64,000 bases of DNA, taken from NCBI GenBank assembly GCA_036320915.1, contig JAXBDG010000025.1:1-64000 (forward strand), written 5' to 3'. Shown in pieces: positions 24,314 to 36,412 of this stretch. The stretch is from Linnemannia elongata (taxonomy: Eukaryota; Mortierellomycota; Mortierellomycetes; Mortierellales; Mortierellaceae). Numbering within the stretch: the first letter of the stretch is position 1; each line of letters begins with the position of its first letter. The notes beneath the pieces are model-generated. The model ran no database searches. It was given only the letters and a program-made list of their open reading frames with translations, and was not told the origin of the DNA. A program made the translations under genes and the position numbers.

Positions 24314-25599
24314 TACTTACCGCACCAATCGCCTTGGCCTCCCGCTGCACAACTTTGTGGTCGTCGATTGCGAATTCAAGACACGACTCGTTGCGACCGC
24401 TCTATCTCGTCATGAGACAAAAGAGGACTACAAATGGGTTCTCTCCAAGCTTCAAGACGCAACCGAAGGACTACTGCCCAAGGTTATGATGGTTGATCAA
24501 GATGCGGCAATGGATAGAACGCTTCCTTTGGTGTTTCAGGGTGTCCATGTGATTAACTGCATATGGCATATCCAGGAAAATCTGAGGAAGCATTTGTCTT
24601 GTAGATTGAATGACAGATACAGTCAATTTTTCAGTATGTTCAAAACCGCCTGTTGCGCCTTAACAGCCGGCGAGTTTGAACGCATCTGGGCACGCATCCT
24701 TCAAAACTTTGGAGGAGACGGCTTTGGCATCTCTATCACCTCTACTATTACTCCTAGCATCGATACCACCACCATCGCCACTACCATCGTCGACGAAAAC
24801 GACAGCAACAACAACCTCAACACTCTACCCAGCCTCTCCACTCCACCCAACCTTTCCACTCCAGTAAATGTCGCCACTTCCCACATCGCTGCTGACCCCA
24901 TCTTGTCCGTACAGGAGCGTGATACTCTCGAATCTGGCGAAGTTGGAGTACATCTTGCAAGGCTTTACAACCGTCGTCATTTCTGGGCAGGACCATGGGT
25001 GCAAGCCTCTTTCACCGCAGGGATGCGCTCCACGCAGCGCGTTGAAAAGAACCACGATGTGCTCAAGATGTTTCTGCACAACAGCAAGACTTCCCTATCG
25101 GATCTGTTCAAAGCGATCATGAACAAGATTGAAGATGAAATCGATCTCTTCACCATTTTGTCGAATGATCCGAATGACGCCAAACCGATGAGACGCTTAG
25201 GCGTCAGCGATACGACCTACGATATCTTTGGTCAAGTCCTCGATGCCAGCAAGGTATTCCTCAGCCAGTGGGCTCAAGGTCAGCTGCGAACCGAGATGGA
25301 TTATTCCTTTGGCCTCAAGTTCACAGTCGTTAATTTCGGAGCGGTTCCTTATGTCCAGGATGGTGATTTTTGCTTGGTGAGTTTTGTAATGATCCTTTGC
25401 CTTATTTTTACTAGGGCGTTGCCACTTGAATTGTTCTCTTCCTGGGGGGTTGCATTATTGTGTCCATTTATTCTTGGAAGTGTACTGTACAAAGTAAACA
25501 ATGAACGGTTTGCTGTATGATCGTTCGATTGAGTGGGTGCTGGTTAAAGTGCTACCTTGAAAACTATGTTTCTGGTGTAATTTCCTTTGGCTGTCGTAA

Positions 25600-26050
25600 A
25601 GGGTTGTTGTTGGCGTGTTTGAAGGTCGAAGAATTGTTAGAGCGTTAAGGCTAAGGATTTGTTGTCAAGGTCTGAACATGATAGTGCAACATAAAGTTGC
25701 CCATATGAAAACCCAGCTTGGTGTAGATAGACACCTGTTGTTGTTATTGATTTTCATTGCGCCTTGTTGATGGTAAGTGCGAAAGCAGGTCGGGGATTAG
25801 AAGTTGCAAGCGTGTGAATTTAATTAGTGTGGTGCCGTCGTCTTTTGAGGAGAGTGGCTTTCGTGTGATGAGAACGAAGTTGAATGATACTATAACGATC
25901 TTTGCTTTTAAGATGTATTCGTCCAGTTTTGATACTTGAAGTTGTGTACCATTGCACATTCCTCTTCTCGTTGAAAATTGCGTAAAAGGATGATTGGCTG
26001 ACCGACATTTAGTTTAATGATATGTTGTGGGAGGCCATTGTCGTCTAGTG
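25600..26050 (-). pseudogene. Pif1/Helitron-type helicase relic (C-terminal part)
   Basis: Minus-strand translation gives GLPQHIIKLNVGQPIILLRN, then in other frames RPAFALTINKAQ and GFSYGQLYVALS-like remnants. These match the last motifs of Pif1/Helitron helicases (L..H.L.L..G.PI.LLRN; FA.TINKAQGQ; GQLYVALSR). Several stops and frameshifts are present. The minus-strand frame continuing to 26,574 may be its upstream part, but that is less certain. Confidence 0.7.
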
Positions 26051-27209
26051 TGCTATAATTTGTCCGCTCGTGCGAAAGGTGAATGCGCCCTTCTTAGTGT
26101 TGGCAAGAGTTTGGTCCAGACTGCATCGTAGAGGCAAACGCCATTGCTGAGTTGTATTTTCTGATTTTGCGACAGAATGTTTTGCGTCGCAACAGATCCA
26201 TAATTTTGTCGTAAGGCGTGATGTGAGGGAGGATGATTTGTCCCTTGCTGTAACATATCGAGAAGACTGGGTTGGTCCTTTGAGCCGGATGAGCGTACTT
26301 TTATCCATACCAAAGCGTAGCAGTGTGGCCCCTCTGTTATTGCCTGGAAGTTATGGGGCATCTCTTTCTCGTCAAATTTTGGTCCGCAAATGAGATCCTG
26401 TGTGAATGGCCGCCAAGCAACTGATATATTGTGAACTGTGTTGGAGGGATATTGGCGACTTGCTTTTGTGAGGTGTGATGTTTTCCCGCAAGTGGCGTAA
26501 ATACCCCGGCTTTGTTGGACAACGGGTAAGATACAGGTAGGGGAATGTCCTGGGCATAGCTGTATAGATGTCACAGTAAAAAAAAAGAGCTGTATTAGTG
26601 CCTCATATGTTCTACCAACTTGGCACGATGTTGCTTTTATTTATGAGCAACTCATTATGTTCCTCACATTGCTGCCACAAATTGTTCTCTCCTTTTCATT
26701 ATCCCACACCGAGATAAGAATTTGGCCGCAGTTCAGGTTTGGTTATTGTGTCGCTCCATATTGTCGTTCATGTCACTTACTTAACGGCTCTGGAAAATAT
26801 TCTCCTTGTTGCTTTCCTCATTTTCACCATCATTTCATTCCTCTCTCGCCATTCCTCTCTTCTTTTCCCTTCTCTTCCATCATCGCCTCATTCCCGACAC
26901 TTATCGTGGCAGAAGATATAACATCCATGACACTTTTTTCTGTTAGTCGTCCTTTGCTCATTAGCTGTATTCCTTGTTCTTCCTTTGTTCTTTTTCTTTT
27001 TTTGACCTGGCCTTACACATTTAAATACTCTGCCCTCCTGTACCTTATTTATCTCCTTCCTTGCATTCACCCCGCAGATCTCTATCATCCTTATGCCCAT
27101 TCTTGACGCCCTGTTAAACTCCAAACCGTTCTGGATATGATATCAAATTCATCTGGTTTCTTAATGCTTATTGATCAATTGTGGCGTGGCCGATTAATAT
27201 TTGGTGTAC

Positions 27210-28170
27210 CATCTTCTGTTTCGGACCCCCTTCTTCATGCGTCTGGGCAAGTTCTAGCATAGGTCATACAGGCAGTCCTCCTGGAGAGTTGCTCAAATAT
27301 CCTGCACGCGCTCCCAGAGATCTTTCATGCTTCTCGGCGCCAGCTCTTGGGCGAGTTTATGCTTGATAGAGCCTCAGACGTGCTAGATGATGTTGAGGTC
27401 CGGAGAGTTGGCTGGCCCCTCAAGAACAGTAAACTACTGCTCGGCAAGCCATTGTTGTACGACGTTTACAGTATGAACCTGAGAGTTGTCTTTCTGAAGG
27501 TTTGATTCCGCAGGATACATGCCGTGCCAAATGTATGAGATTAGAACATAATCGTTGACGATGGTAAAGAAGAATTCCAAATCCAACAACCCATGTACTC
27601 GGAAAGGTCTCCTGGTTCAAAAAGAGTAATGCATCCCCTGATCAGCATTTCCCTCTTCCACCTTGTAGCGATGTGCAGATTTGATGAAGCTGCAGACAGC
27701 TGTGCTCTCGGTCGCTGTACTTCCTGATAAAGGAGCCCACGCAACTGATCATGCCCTCATCAGTGAACATGACTCGCTTCCAGTCAGCCACTGTCCAGTC
27801 TATGTGTGACCGGACAAATGCAAGCCGATCCCACACATGGATTGGGTTGGAGATCAAGCCTCCTTTGTTGCACGCGTGCCCGGATTCTTTCGCCTCGCAG
27901 ATTCCGTCGGATCGTCTCGACATGCACCTGCACGCCTCCCGTTTCTTGAATGAACCGTTGGCCATCGTACATGGTTTCAGTCGGCCTGTGTTGAATTGAT
28001 GGAAGAGCGCTTCCTTTATTCTCGGGGGAGATCTCGTTAAGTGGACTTATTTTTGGAGGAGAATGTTCTCTTGTTCCTGTTCCTGATATTAATTGTAGAT
28101 CCGAGCGAGATCCTGTCTGAGTTGACCACTTCTCTGATGGAGTGTCCTTAAATGAGTTGCTGGGTATCAT
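27210..28170 (-). pseudogene. Tc1-like transposase relic
   Basis: On the minus strand, ETIRRNLRGERIRARVQQRR resembles the Tc1 HTH. DWKRVMFTDEG holds the first catalytic Asp. GCITLFEPGDL follows, then LQKDNSQVHTVNVVQQW (second Asp) and SPDLNII before a stop. Motif order is correct but spread over several frames. I could not find convincing terminal repeats. Confidence 0.75.
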
Positions 28171-30244
28171 GGACGACAGTTGCTAGTGGAGTTCGTTTGC
28201 CTCTCTTATTATTGTTTTGTCCTGCCGGTGGCGTCTAACAGGTGATTGGAGGAGCGATAGAAAGAATAGATGATGAAAGAGAGAAAAGTGAAGAAAGGTG
28301 GATTAAAGAGCGAACGATATATGAACTTGATTTTATTTATGTGATCAAACTGACGCCAAGATGTTCAAAGCGCGTTTGTTCGTGATCGTCTCCTCTAACG
28401 TTAATGGCGATGTGAGAGCAAAAAGTTAGAAATAAAATACAGGCGAAAAAGATCTGGGGGATGAACGTAAGAGTTAGGATGAGCATTTCAAAACAAAGTC
28501 GAAATCACAAAAGTATTATCACTCATGCTGAACACTTTAGTTGGGCATGTGTGCAAAGTAGAGGGAAATGGCCGCACTGTCGAGGGAGAAGAAAATGGGC
28601 GGTCGGATGTCCTGTGGTTAGTTTATGCGTATTGACATCACCGTCGTAGTGTAGTCTTCTTCTCCCGCCTTTAGTTCCTCCACGCCCTCCATACCATCGG
28701 CATTTTTCTCATCTTCCACACCTTTTCCTCCTCTGTCTTTGTCAAGCTTCGAGTGAAGTGATTATTTTTAGAGGGAATTACATGACGCGTAGACGATACC
28801 TTTCCCCTGGGAAAGGCAGAAGGAAGGGTATTAATTGGAAAAACAGAAATGGACAGAAAACATTAGTATGGAGTGAACTGAAAAAAAGCAATAAACTTAA
28901 CAATCAGTATAGCGCATAACAGACAGTAGAGAGCGTAAGTGTCTTCCAACCTACGTCCTATCGCGAAGTATAATTGGAAACCTTGGTTCAGAAGGAGGTT
29001 TATTATTTCCTTTGGGTGCTTTTTCCATTGTTAATTGATTAGTAGAGATAAAGATTGCAGTTCTGAGAGAAATGGGAATAAGGAACATAATAAGAGAAAA
29101 AAAAGGAAAAAAATATGGTGTAGGCCTCAAGGCATTTATTTTATGGCACGGGTGTATTTTAGTTACCTTTTTTTTTCAATGAAGTGCATTATATGAGACG
29201 TCAGCCCCTATGTACTGATGTCCCTAGCTGTATGGCTGCTCCTGTATATTAACCATATAGCCGTGCATAATAGAGAACGGTCTCTTTCTTCACATTGACT
29301 ATCAAGTTCATATACACTAACATTTTCAATATAAAGTTAACTGACATGGTTAATAATAAGCTGGATTGCCAATGCATCCACTGAGAATAAAGCAGTATTT
29401 ACAATGGACAATGCATTGGTGCAATAAAAAAAAAAAAAAAAAAAAAATGTTAATCTTCAATTGGCAGAAGGAGGACGCGAACAAAAGGCTAAATTCGCAA
29501 TGATCGACCATCAACAGACAGTGGGGCACTTGGAGAAAAAAAATAGGTCCAGTCAACGCACTCTAAATACAGGAACATGGTGGTCAGAAACGAAAAATGA
29601 AAAGGCATCGGGAAACTGGAACAACAGTAAGGGCCGCGGACGATCAGAGGCAACAATAGAATTGGACAATCAGAAAAAAAGGGCAGTCACAACATCGCCT
29701 TGCATAGATGTCATCACAGAAGTGAGAACGACTAAGCCCACCCAAAAATAAGATACAAAACAACGGTGAGCCGCACACCCATTGCATGGCACATTAACAG
29801 CCAAACCAAGCAAAGAAAAGACAGGAATGAGAAAGGAATAAGAAAGGAATAAGAAAAGAATTAATAAAAAAAAGTAAAGGTTTATGCGCGAGTGTTTAAA
29901 AAAGTCTATTCAATATGTAATGATGCGATTAAAAAAAGGAAAGAGGGAACGTTCAATCACAATGCTTGAGAAACGAATCAATCGCCATGCCAACGACAGC
30001 TGCTTCCAGCACCAAGCATCGTCGACTTCTCATAGTCAAGAGCCTGCTGGCCATTCTCAAGGTCAACTTACTCAAGAGAGCTAGGATCTTTACACAATCT
30101 GTCGCCTCTGATAACGCGGTCTCTAAATAAACGGTTTATAAAACCGCTTGAGACGTTGCCGCAACGACATCCAGAAGTACCAATAGGCTCCCTACCATCC
30201 ACAATAAGGAGTGACGATAGAAGCAGTAGTAGGAACATGATACA

Positions 30245-30600
30245 ACATTGTATGAAGTGTAGAGAGAGAATGATGAGTGAGAGGAAAGAGAGAGAGTGAT
30301 GAGAGGGAGGTAGAGAGAGGGAGGAGAGGGAGGGATGAGAGGGAGGGATGAGAGGGAGGAAGAGAGGGAGGAAGAGAAAGAGATGAAAGAGCGGAAAGAG
30401 AGGGTGAGGAAACGAAACACAAAGGAGGGAGGGATTTCAAGAAATGCAACGAAAAATAAGTAAAAAAAAGGAGAGGGTAGAAAAAAAGAAGAGAGAGAGA
30501 ATTGTCCGAAAACAAAAAAAAAAAGAGATAGAATTGTCCGAAAAGAGGGAGAATTGTCCGAAAAGAGGGAAAACAAAAAAGAGAAACGTAAAACCGTTTC
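30245..30600. repeat. GA-rich tract with a 20-bp minisatellite
   Basis: GAGAGGGAGG-type repeats (30,250-30,420) are followed by about four copies of GAATTGTCCGAAAAGAGGGA (30,500-30,575). The long minus-strand hydrophobic ORF over it is an artefact of the TC-rich complement. Confidence 0.7.
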
Positions 30601-31711
30601 AAAGTTCATAAGTCCTGTTAAATCACGTGAAGTGGGCAAACTCAAAGATTCCTTTAAGAGTTTAGAGAATCCTCTTTGCTACTTTTTTCATTCTTTTTTA
30701 CGAGCATTTTTTCCTTGGTTTATGTAACACAAAGGAAAATGCACTAATCGCCGGTTTATTCCATTCATTCCCTCCAGTCAAAACTATCCCGCGCCGAACA
30801 ACTTCAGCGTGGCTCGGTTCATGCTTTGCTCGCGTCCATCCCCAGGCACACATCGGAAGGGGTTTTCCGTGTCTCTTCTATGGCTGACACAGGAAAAAGC
30901 ACGCGCCCAGAGTATGTGATCTTACGAACAAACCGCACCTACTTCTGTACCTGCGCATTGCAACAGAATAAGGGCAATTGTTTGTAGGCATTTCTTTTGT
31001 TTGATGATGGAGGATGCACGATTCCTTTTTCACCCTTGCATGATTCTGCCACGCTGGTACAAAGTGGGGAAACAATTTGATCCGAACCTCAAGCAACAAC
31101 TCTCCGACAAACCTTTCCTCCGCGCACAGACGGTAACAGTCAACGAGGGTGACAGCAAAGACCCGGTCGGCACGGATCTATCCATCGATACCTTTATGGA
31201 CGACTCTAACTCTATCCTTCGACCTCCACCTGTTGCTCGTCATTCAACACAACCCAAAGCCCCAGGGAACAGGATCCTTATCTCCGCCAAAAGTCTCGTC
31301 AAAAACACCAGTAAGCTGGACGGGATCGCGGAGACGATGCAAGCCCTTGAAGAGGGTGCTCGCCTTCTAGTTCAACAGTCACAAGTGCCTGGAACAGTGG
31401 GCGCAGATTTGAGCAAGGGATTGGATCTAGACAGTATAGTCGATGGAACCGAAAATGACCTGAAAGGAGAAGGTCGTCCACGTGGAGTCAGCCTTCCGCA
31501 CGGTTGGAAGTCCAAGGCCATCAAGAAAGCAAGCAAGACTATTACCACTGGTGCAGCAATCCAAGCGACCAAAGCGACCAAGGCGACCAATGCGATCAAG
31601 GCAACCAAAGCAATCAAGGCGACCAAAGCGACCAAGGCGGCCAAATCTACAGCAGCCAATGGAAATGGTGTTCGCGTTTGCTGTCAAACGAACAAGAACG
31701 GGAGACGATGA

Positions 31712-32762
31712 TGTCAGCGACGGCGGTGATGTTGAGGAGGTAGACTTGCCAAAGAAGATGCAGAGAGGGCCAAAGTCAAAGTCCGGCGAGGGGCGAGGTT
31801 CAAGAAGGCAGAGAAGCGGGAGTATGGATGCCCCTGGCCAGTAATGGTGCATGTGAAGGGAGAGAAAGGGTTGAGGAGGAGGCGAAAAATGGTAAAATAT
31901 GAAACAAGAGAATGGAGCCTGAAAAATACTCAATTAAAGACATATGATATTATGTGATTTTTTTTTTATTCAAATACAAAGTCTTTGACGTGGTCTAAAT
32001 TGAGGTTGTAAGATGGTAAAAGAAGGGAGCAAATCATGGATGTGTATCGTGCTGCGGGTGTTAACAGATGGGTAAAGAATGTGCCTACGGTCGTGTTTTG
32101 GCAGCGGGAGAAGGAAAGAAATGAAGAAGGGAAGGGAATTTAGGCGAAAAGTAACTGGTTTGTGGACGACTCTTTCTTTGCAGGCCCTTTACTCTCGTAG
32201 CTGCGCGCCCACCCGATAAAGTATGGTTAGGGAAACTCTTCTTTCGACGGTTTCATATGTGCTGCTTTGTGTGATTATGAATAAAATAAGACACCGTTGC
32301 CGATCGTAGTTAAGGGATGGGTTGCACATTGCTTGCTACGTTTGTACTGTGAGGGACACTATCTTTTCTTTGTGGTATTCTCCACCACCCCCCACCCCCC
32401 CTCCCCGGCCCAAGTAAAAGTAGGCATGTGTCCCTTTTGACTATCTTAGACTCGTAGCACGCACTTGTAGACGGGTAAGGCCTGTTGATCAACTGTGTTT
32501 ATGTGTCAGTAAGTGTAATTTTGACCGAGTGGTTGGCGTAGGTCGGGAGTGAGTACTAACGGGTCAACGGCACAGAGAAAGAGAACCATCTGCAATGTGT
32601 AAAGGCGTTGGTGCCAAGGGCTTTGAAAGGGGGGTTTACATTGTATACTATGGTCAAACGTAATCAGAAAAATAACGAGCATGATGGTGGGGTTCAGGAC
32701 GACTCTTGTTGTTTGCATATAGCCTTCTCCTCCTTTACACTCTCTCCTTTGCGCACCTCCTT
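31712..32762. other. Core spacer between MULE gene and zinc-finger gene
   Basis: No gene recognised. There is a C-rich run at about 32,384-32,407. Confidence 0.4.
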
Positions 32763-33872
32763 TCACTCCTCCGCCTCCTCCTTCACATCCTCATCCTTAT
32801 GCACTTCTCCCATCTCCTCAGCTGCATCCTCCATGTCCTGTGAGTCCTTCTTCGCTATCTTCATTTTATTCTCTTCTCCAGCCATCCCACGCGAGAATTC
32901 CTCATTGTGGTGTGCAGTAACTTGAGCCTGCGCCATGTTTCTTTCCAAGCTATTTTCATACTCTGGGGACTCGGACTCTGAGATAACTTGATCGTGGTCA
33001 TCAAGATGCGGGATGTAGCGCCTCAGGTCGACACCAAGCCTAAAGTGTCCATCGACAGAACTTCCTGGCATGGTGAATCTTTCCTGTGAATCTAAGAAAA
33101 AAAAAACGTAAGAGTTATGTTAATTTGAGAAAACGCACAGCCACATGCATAAGGAGATCAAGTGTTTACCTGTCTGCCACCCAGGCTTCTCAAATGTGAA
33201 CCTCTCGATCCTGTTAAGCAGTCCCTCAGTCTTGTTCATCAGTTTCACAATATTTTCAATGATCTTGTTTTGCTTGGCGGAAAGGTCCTTGTTATTATCC
33301 ATCAGTTGTTTAAACGATGTCGAAAGGTCGGCCTTGAGACTATCGATGCTGTCCTCGATCTGATATAACCGCTCAGACCCCATCTGACTGTACCCAAGAA
33401 GGGCCATAACGGTGTTCTGGAACCGAACTATGCCTTGCACTTGCTCCTCGTTGGAGCCGTCCATGTCGATGTCGGGCTGTAGAAATGGACTCATGGGAGC
33501 TCGATGGCCTGAGCTTGCACTTGAAGAGGCACTTGTCGCTGGGTAGGGAGCCTGACGCGCCCGCTGCTGTCGTCCTAGTTGTTGGCGGAGTAAACGGAAG
33601 CGAGCGGTGTCATCGGAGCGTACAAAACGGCAGACAGCAATATGCTTCAACACATTCTGACGAACATTGGTGGTTACTTGGCATTGGGTCGACGGACATG
33701 GATAATGATTATCGTGTTCCTCGCTGCGTTCAACCATGATATCGGGGAGTCCAGGTCGTTGAACAAGAACCGCAATCTTCTCATGGTATCTCTTGTTATG
33801 CTCCTCGGTTTGTTCCTCCGGAGGGATCCGGCAAAGTCTTCGATCAAAGTGTGGGCAGAGGACGGTAGGCAT
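32763..33872 (-). CDS. Element-encoded protein with Cys/His cluster and coiled coil
   Basis: Two exons on the minus strand, 33872-33170 and 33091-32763, join in frame to 343 aa (WQT-D-SQERFTMPG across the splice). The N-terminus MPTVLCPHFDRRLCRI with later EEHNKRYH, and YPCPSTQCQ with LKHIAVC, gives paired Cys/His groups resembling degenerate zinc fingers. A Ser/Ala/Pro linker follows. Residues of about 140-230 are rich in L/I/K/D at heptad spacing (YQIEDSIDSLKADLSTSFKQ and on), suggesting a coiled coil. The tail is acidic. It resembles in layout the gene at 18.2-18.8 kb. It faces away from the right arm and lies within 250 bp of it. Function unknown; DNA binding or dimerisation for the element is a guess. 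Confidence 0.6.
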
Positions 33873-34800
33873 CGAGGGAGTTATGAGTGGAAATGTGTCT
33901 AGAATACTTTTCTGCTGTTGTGATATGGAAGTGTTGGAATTGGTTTGCTTATGAACAGTATGCAAATAAATAAAAAGAAAAAGAGATATAGATGTCGTTA
34001 TTGTACGAGATTTATTTTGTGGTTCGTTGGGTGTGCATTGCAAGGACAAACGCAATTCTGCTTCTTCTGATGTGGTCCTGTTGGCTTCGGCGCGGACGGG
34101 CGTATCATGTAAGTGACTATGAGTAAATAGATGGCAGTATCAATTGGGTATTACTCATATCGGCCGGGCAGTCGCTTCGCCAGTATCAAAGAAATAAAAA
34201 AAGTGGCAAGCAAGGGAATAAAGGGAAGAGGATGTGGTCAAGAAAGAGGAAGGAAAATCAATGAAAGGCCCGTGCAAACATGTGCACCCTTTCTCTTTCG
34301 AGTCCCTCAGTCATGCTTGTCCTCTCTGCCTCGCCCTCTCTCTCACACACACACGCACACACGCACACACCTCCATCTCCTTTTTCACGGAGCCGCGAAC
34401 GAGCGTGTTACGTAAGTGATTGTGGGTAAATAGATGGCTATACTAATTGGGTATTATTCATATCGGTCAAGCATTCGCTTCGCCAGAATCCAAGAAAAAA
34501 AAAGAGGCAAGCGAGGGAATAAAGGGAAGAGGATGTGGTCAAAAAAAAGAGGAAGGAAAATCAATGAAAGGCCCGTGCAAACATGTGCAGCTGTTGTGGT
34601 ACGGGTTTATTTTTATTTATCCGTTTTTTTTAACGAAGAAACGCTCAACCGATCAAGCCACACGAGCCGATACTGCTTATTATCTGCTCTGTGATGCAAA
34701 ATAAAGAAAACGCACTCTTTCTTCTCGTTAATTCTACCCATACTTCTCACACTCTTTTCATTTTCGAGTCCCTCAGTCATTCTTGTACTCTCTGTCTCTT

Positions 34801-34888
<88 letters not shown>

Positions 34889-35857
34889 GCACACACTTCT
34901 ATCTCCTTTTTCATGGAGGGTCGAGGCCGAGCGTGTTATGCACGTGATTGCGAGGTTGGTATCGCCTATATCGACCAAGCAATTGCTGGACCAGAGTCAA
35001 GGAAAAGAAAGGGGTGAAAAGTATGCAGTCTAAGTTAACGAGAAAAAAAGAGTTGTTTTATTGTTTTACACCACTGGAGTGATATTTAACCACAGATGTG
35101 ATAGTTAATCACAGAGGTGGTAAATAATCACGGAGATGATGATTATTATAAACAATCACGGAGGTGGTAGTTGAGAAGCGACCATCTGCCATGTGGTGAT
35201 GTGGTCGCTAGCAGCACTTCTTCGTTAAATAAAAAGACGGGGTAAAATAGAATAAAAACCCCGTACCGCAACAGGGGGAGAGGCATACGTCACATCATGC
35301 ACCCTTTGATCCCAGGTCAGTCTTTGCAAGGCTCGTATTCTGAGTTCTCACGAGCTTGCCTTTCGCCCTCTCTCTCACCCCACGCTAGCTTTTTATTTGG
35401 GGATATTCGTCCTTGGTTGTACACCTTGTTGTTTCTATCAAGATCCAGGCCTAAGAAAAGTATAAGGTTATGGAGGCCCATTCGCGCCGTTATGCTTTGA
35501 CCACTTTGTAAAAGAAGAAAACAAAAAAAAAAAAAAAAAAAAAAAAAAAGAAAGCGACGTAGGCACATGTTTTTGCCCAATTTTCTCTTTTTTTATAACA
35601 CGAGTAGGAGGAAGTTGTCTACTTGAAAGCTTGTATCGTTCCTCCTTGGCTTCCTCTCGTTCTGCCCCTCACCATCTTTTGTTTTTCTGTTGGATTGATG
35701 GTGGAGGTGGTTGTTCCTTAACTTAATCACTCATTCCTGCTACCTCATCGTTGTTGTTTTTGCTTAACTGTTTTTCTTATGTATAATCGTGTGGGTAAGA
35801 AAAGAGCATGCAGGTGATTAGTATCGCTTGCCTTTCTCTGTTTTCTATCTTTTCGAA

Positions 35858-35875
35858 GCACCCGTGCACGGGTGC
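35858..35875. repeat. Perfect 18-bp palindrome, right arm
   Basis: The exact counterpart of the palindrome at 15,948-15,965. Confidence 0.75.
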
Positions 35876-36204
35876 AAGTTTACGAAATGAGAGATACAGG
35901 GAGCGGAGAGGAAGGAGAGAGAGGGAGCAATGGACGACTGTCATTAGAAAAACGACTCATTGTACACAGCTCAGCTGTTGAGAATTCTTACAACGTTTTA
36001 AAAAGAGCTACAGTCCGAATTGGACTTTTCCTCCCTTCTGTTCCATTTTCCTTTTCTCTTTCGTATTATTATACCGCCTCACGACACTCAATTCTCCTCT
36101 TCCTCTTTATCCCTCCATCCGTCCCCCATTCCCTCCACGCACGTTATCCCTTGTCTCCCTTTCTCCTTCGCTCTTTTCTTTTTTCTTAACACCCTTCCCC
36201 CTTT

Positions 36205-36412
36205 CCCTCTACCCCCCTCTAGCTGCTTCCCTCTACTCCCCTCTAGCTGCTCCCCTCTATTCCCCTCTAGCTGCTCCCCTCTACCCCCCTCTTGCTGCTC
36301 CCCTCTATTCCCCTCTAGCTGCTCCCCTCTACCCCCCTCTTGCTGCTTCCCTCTACTCCCCTCTAGATGCTCCCCTCTACTCCCCTCTAGCTGCTCCCTC
36401 TACTCCTCCTCA
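36205..36412. repeat. Minisatellite in right arm
   Basis: Mirror copy of 15,412-15,616 (CCCCTCTAGCTGCTCCCCTC-type units), with at least one single-base length difference. Confidence 0.8.

Larger units (their letters stand above)
25377..30777 (+). other. 5.4-kb intron of the MULE gene loaded with other relics
   Basis: The donor is GTGAGT after GDFCL (25,376) and the acceptor is CCTCCAG before SKLSRAEQLQ (30,778). Both flanks are in phase 0 and the two sides read as one MULE-SWIM protein. Other introns of this gene are 70-130 nt, so insertions have enlarged this one about fifty-fold. Outside the two relics listed separately, the intervals 26,580-27,160 and 28,200-30,240 show no gene I can support. 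Confidence 0.65.
19964..31711 (+). pseudogene. Broken Mutator-like transposase (Ulp1-like + FAR1-type + MULE + SWIM)
   Basis: Inferred exons: 19964-21093, 21190-21357, 21478-21588, 21677-21736, 21846-22360, 22489-22820, 22922-23144 joined to 24316-25376 across a nested transposon, and 30778-31711. Exon 1 resembles a C48/Ulp1 cysteine protease: GRHWGVIKLD (His), VGDGMRY (Asp), and SDGSSCGVIA (Cys) after a one-base shift near 20,955. An acidic stretch follows, then a FAR1/GCM1-type Cys/His region (YVCSFFGFYTSKK, RCGCPF, DHCEHQFDF). The MULE domain has GDVLVHDNT (first Asp), VMMVDQDAAMD (second Asp) and the CxxH motif NCIWHIQENL, then TQRVEKNHDVLK. A SWIM finger (CTC...CRH) needs a one-base correction near 30,985. 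Another shift lies at about 21,990-22,030. The tail has KAT tandem repeats. It is probably the element's former transposase and now inactive. Confidence 0.8.

Noticed and set aside
29461..29751. 96-aa ORF in the MULE intron
   Set aside because: Composition is random-like, with no ATG context, domain or neighbour support.
30136..30645. Hydrophobic Ser/Leu/Phe-rich minus-strand ORFs
   Set aside because: Complement of GA-rich simple repeats; no start context or domain.
31482..31844. Alternate-frame Lys/Arg- or Gln/Asp-rich ORFs at 31.5-31.8 kb
   Set aside because: Shadows of the KAT repeats in the MULE tail frame.
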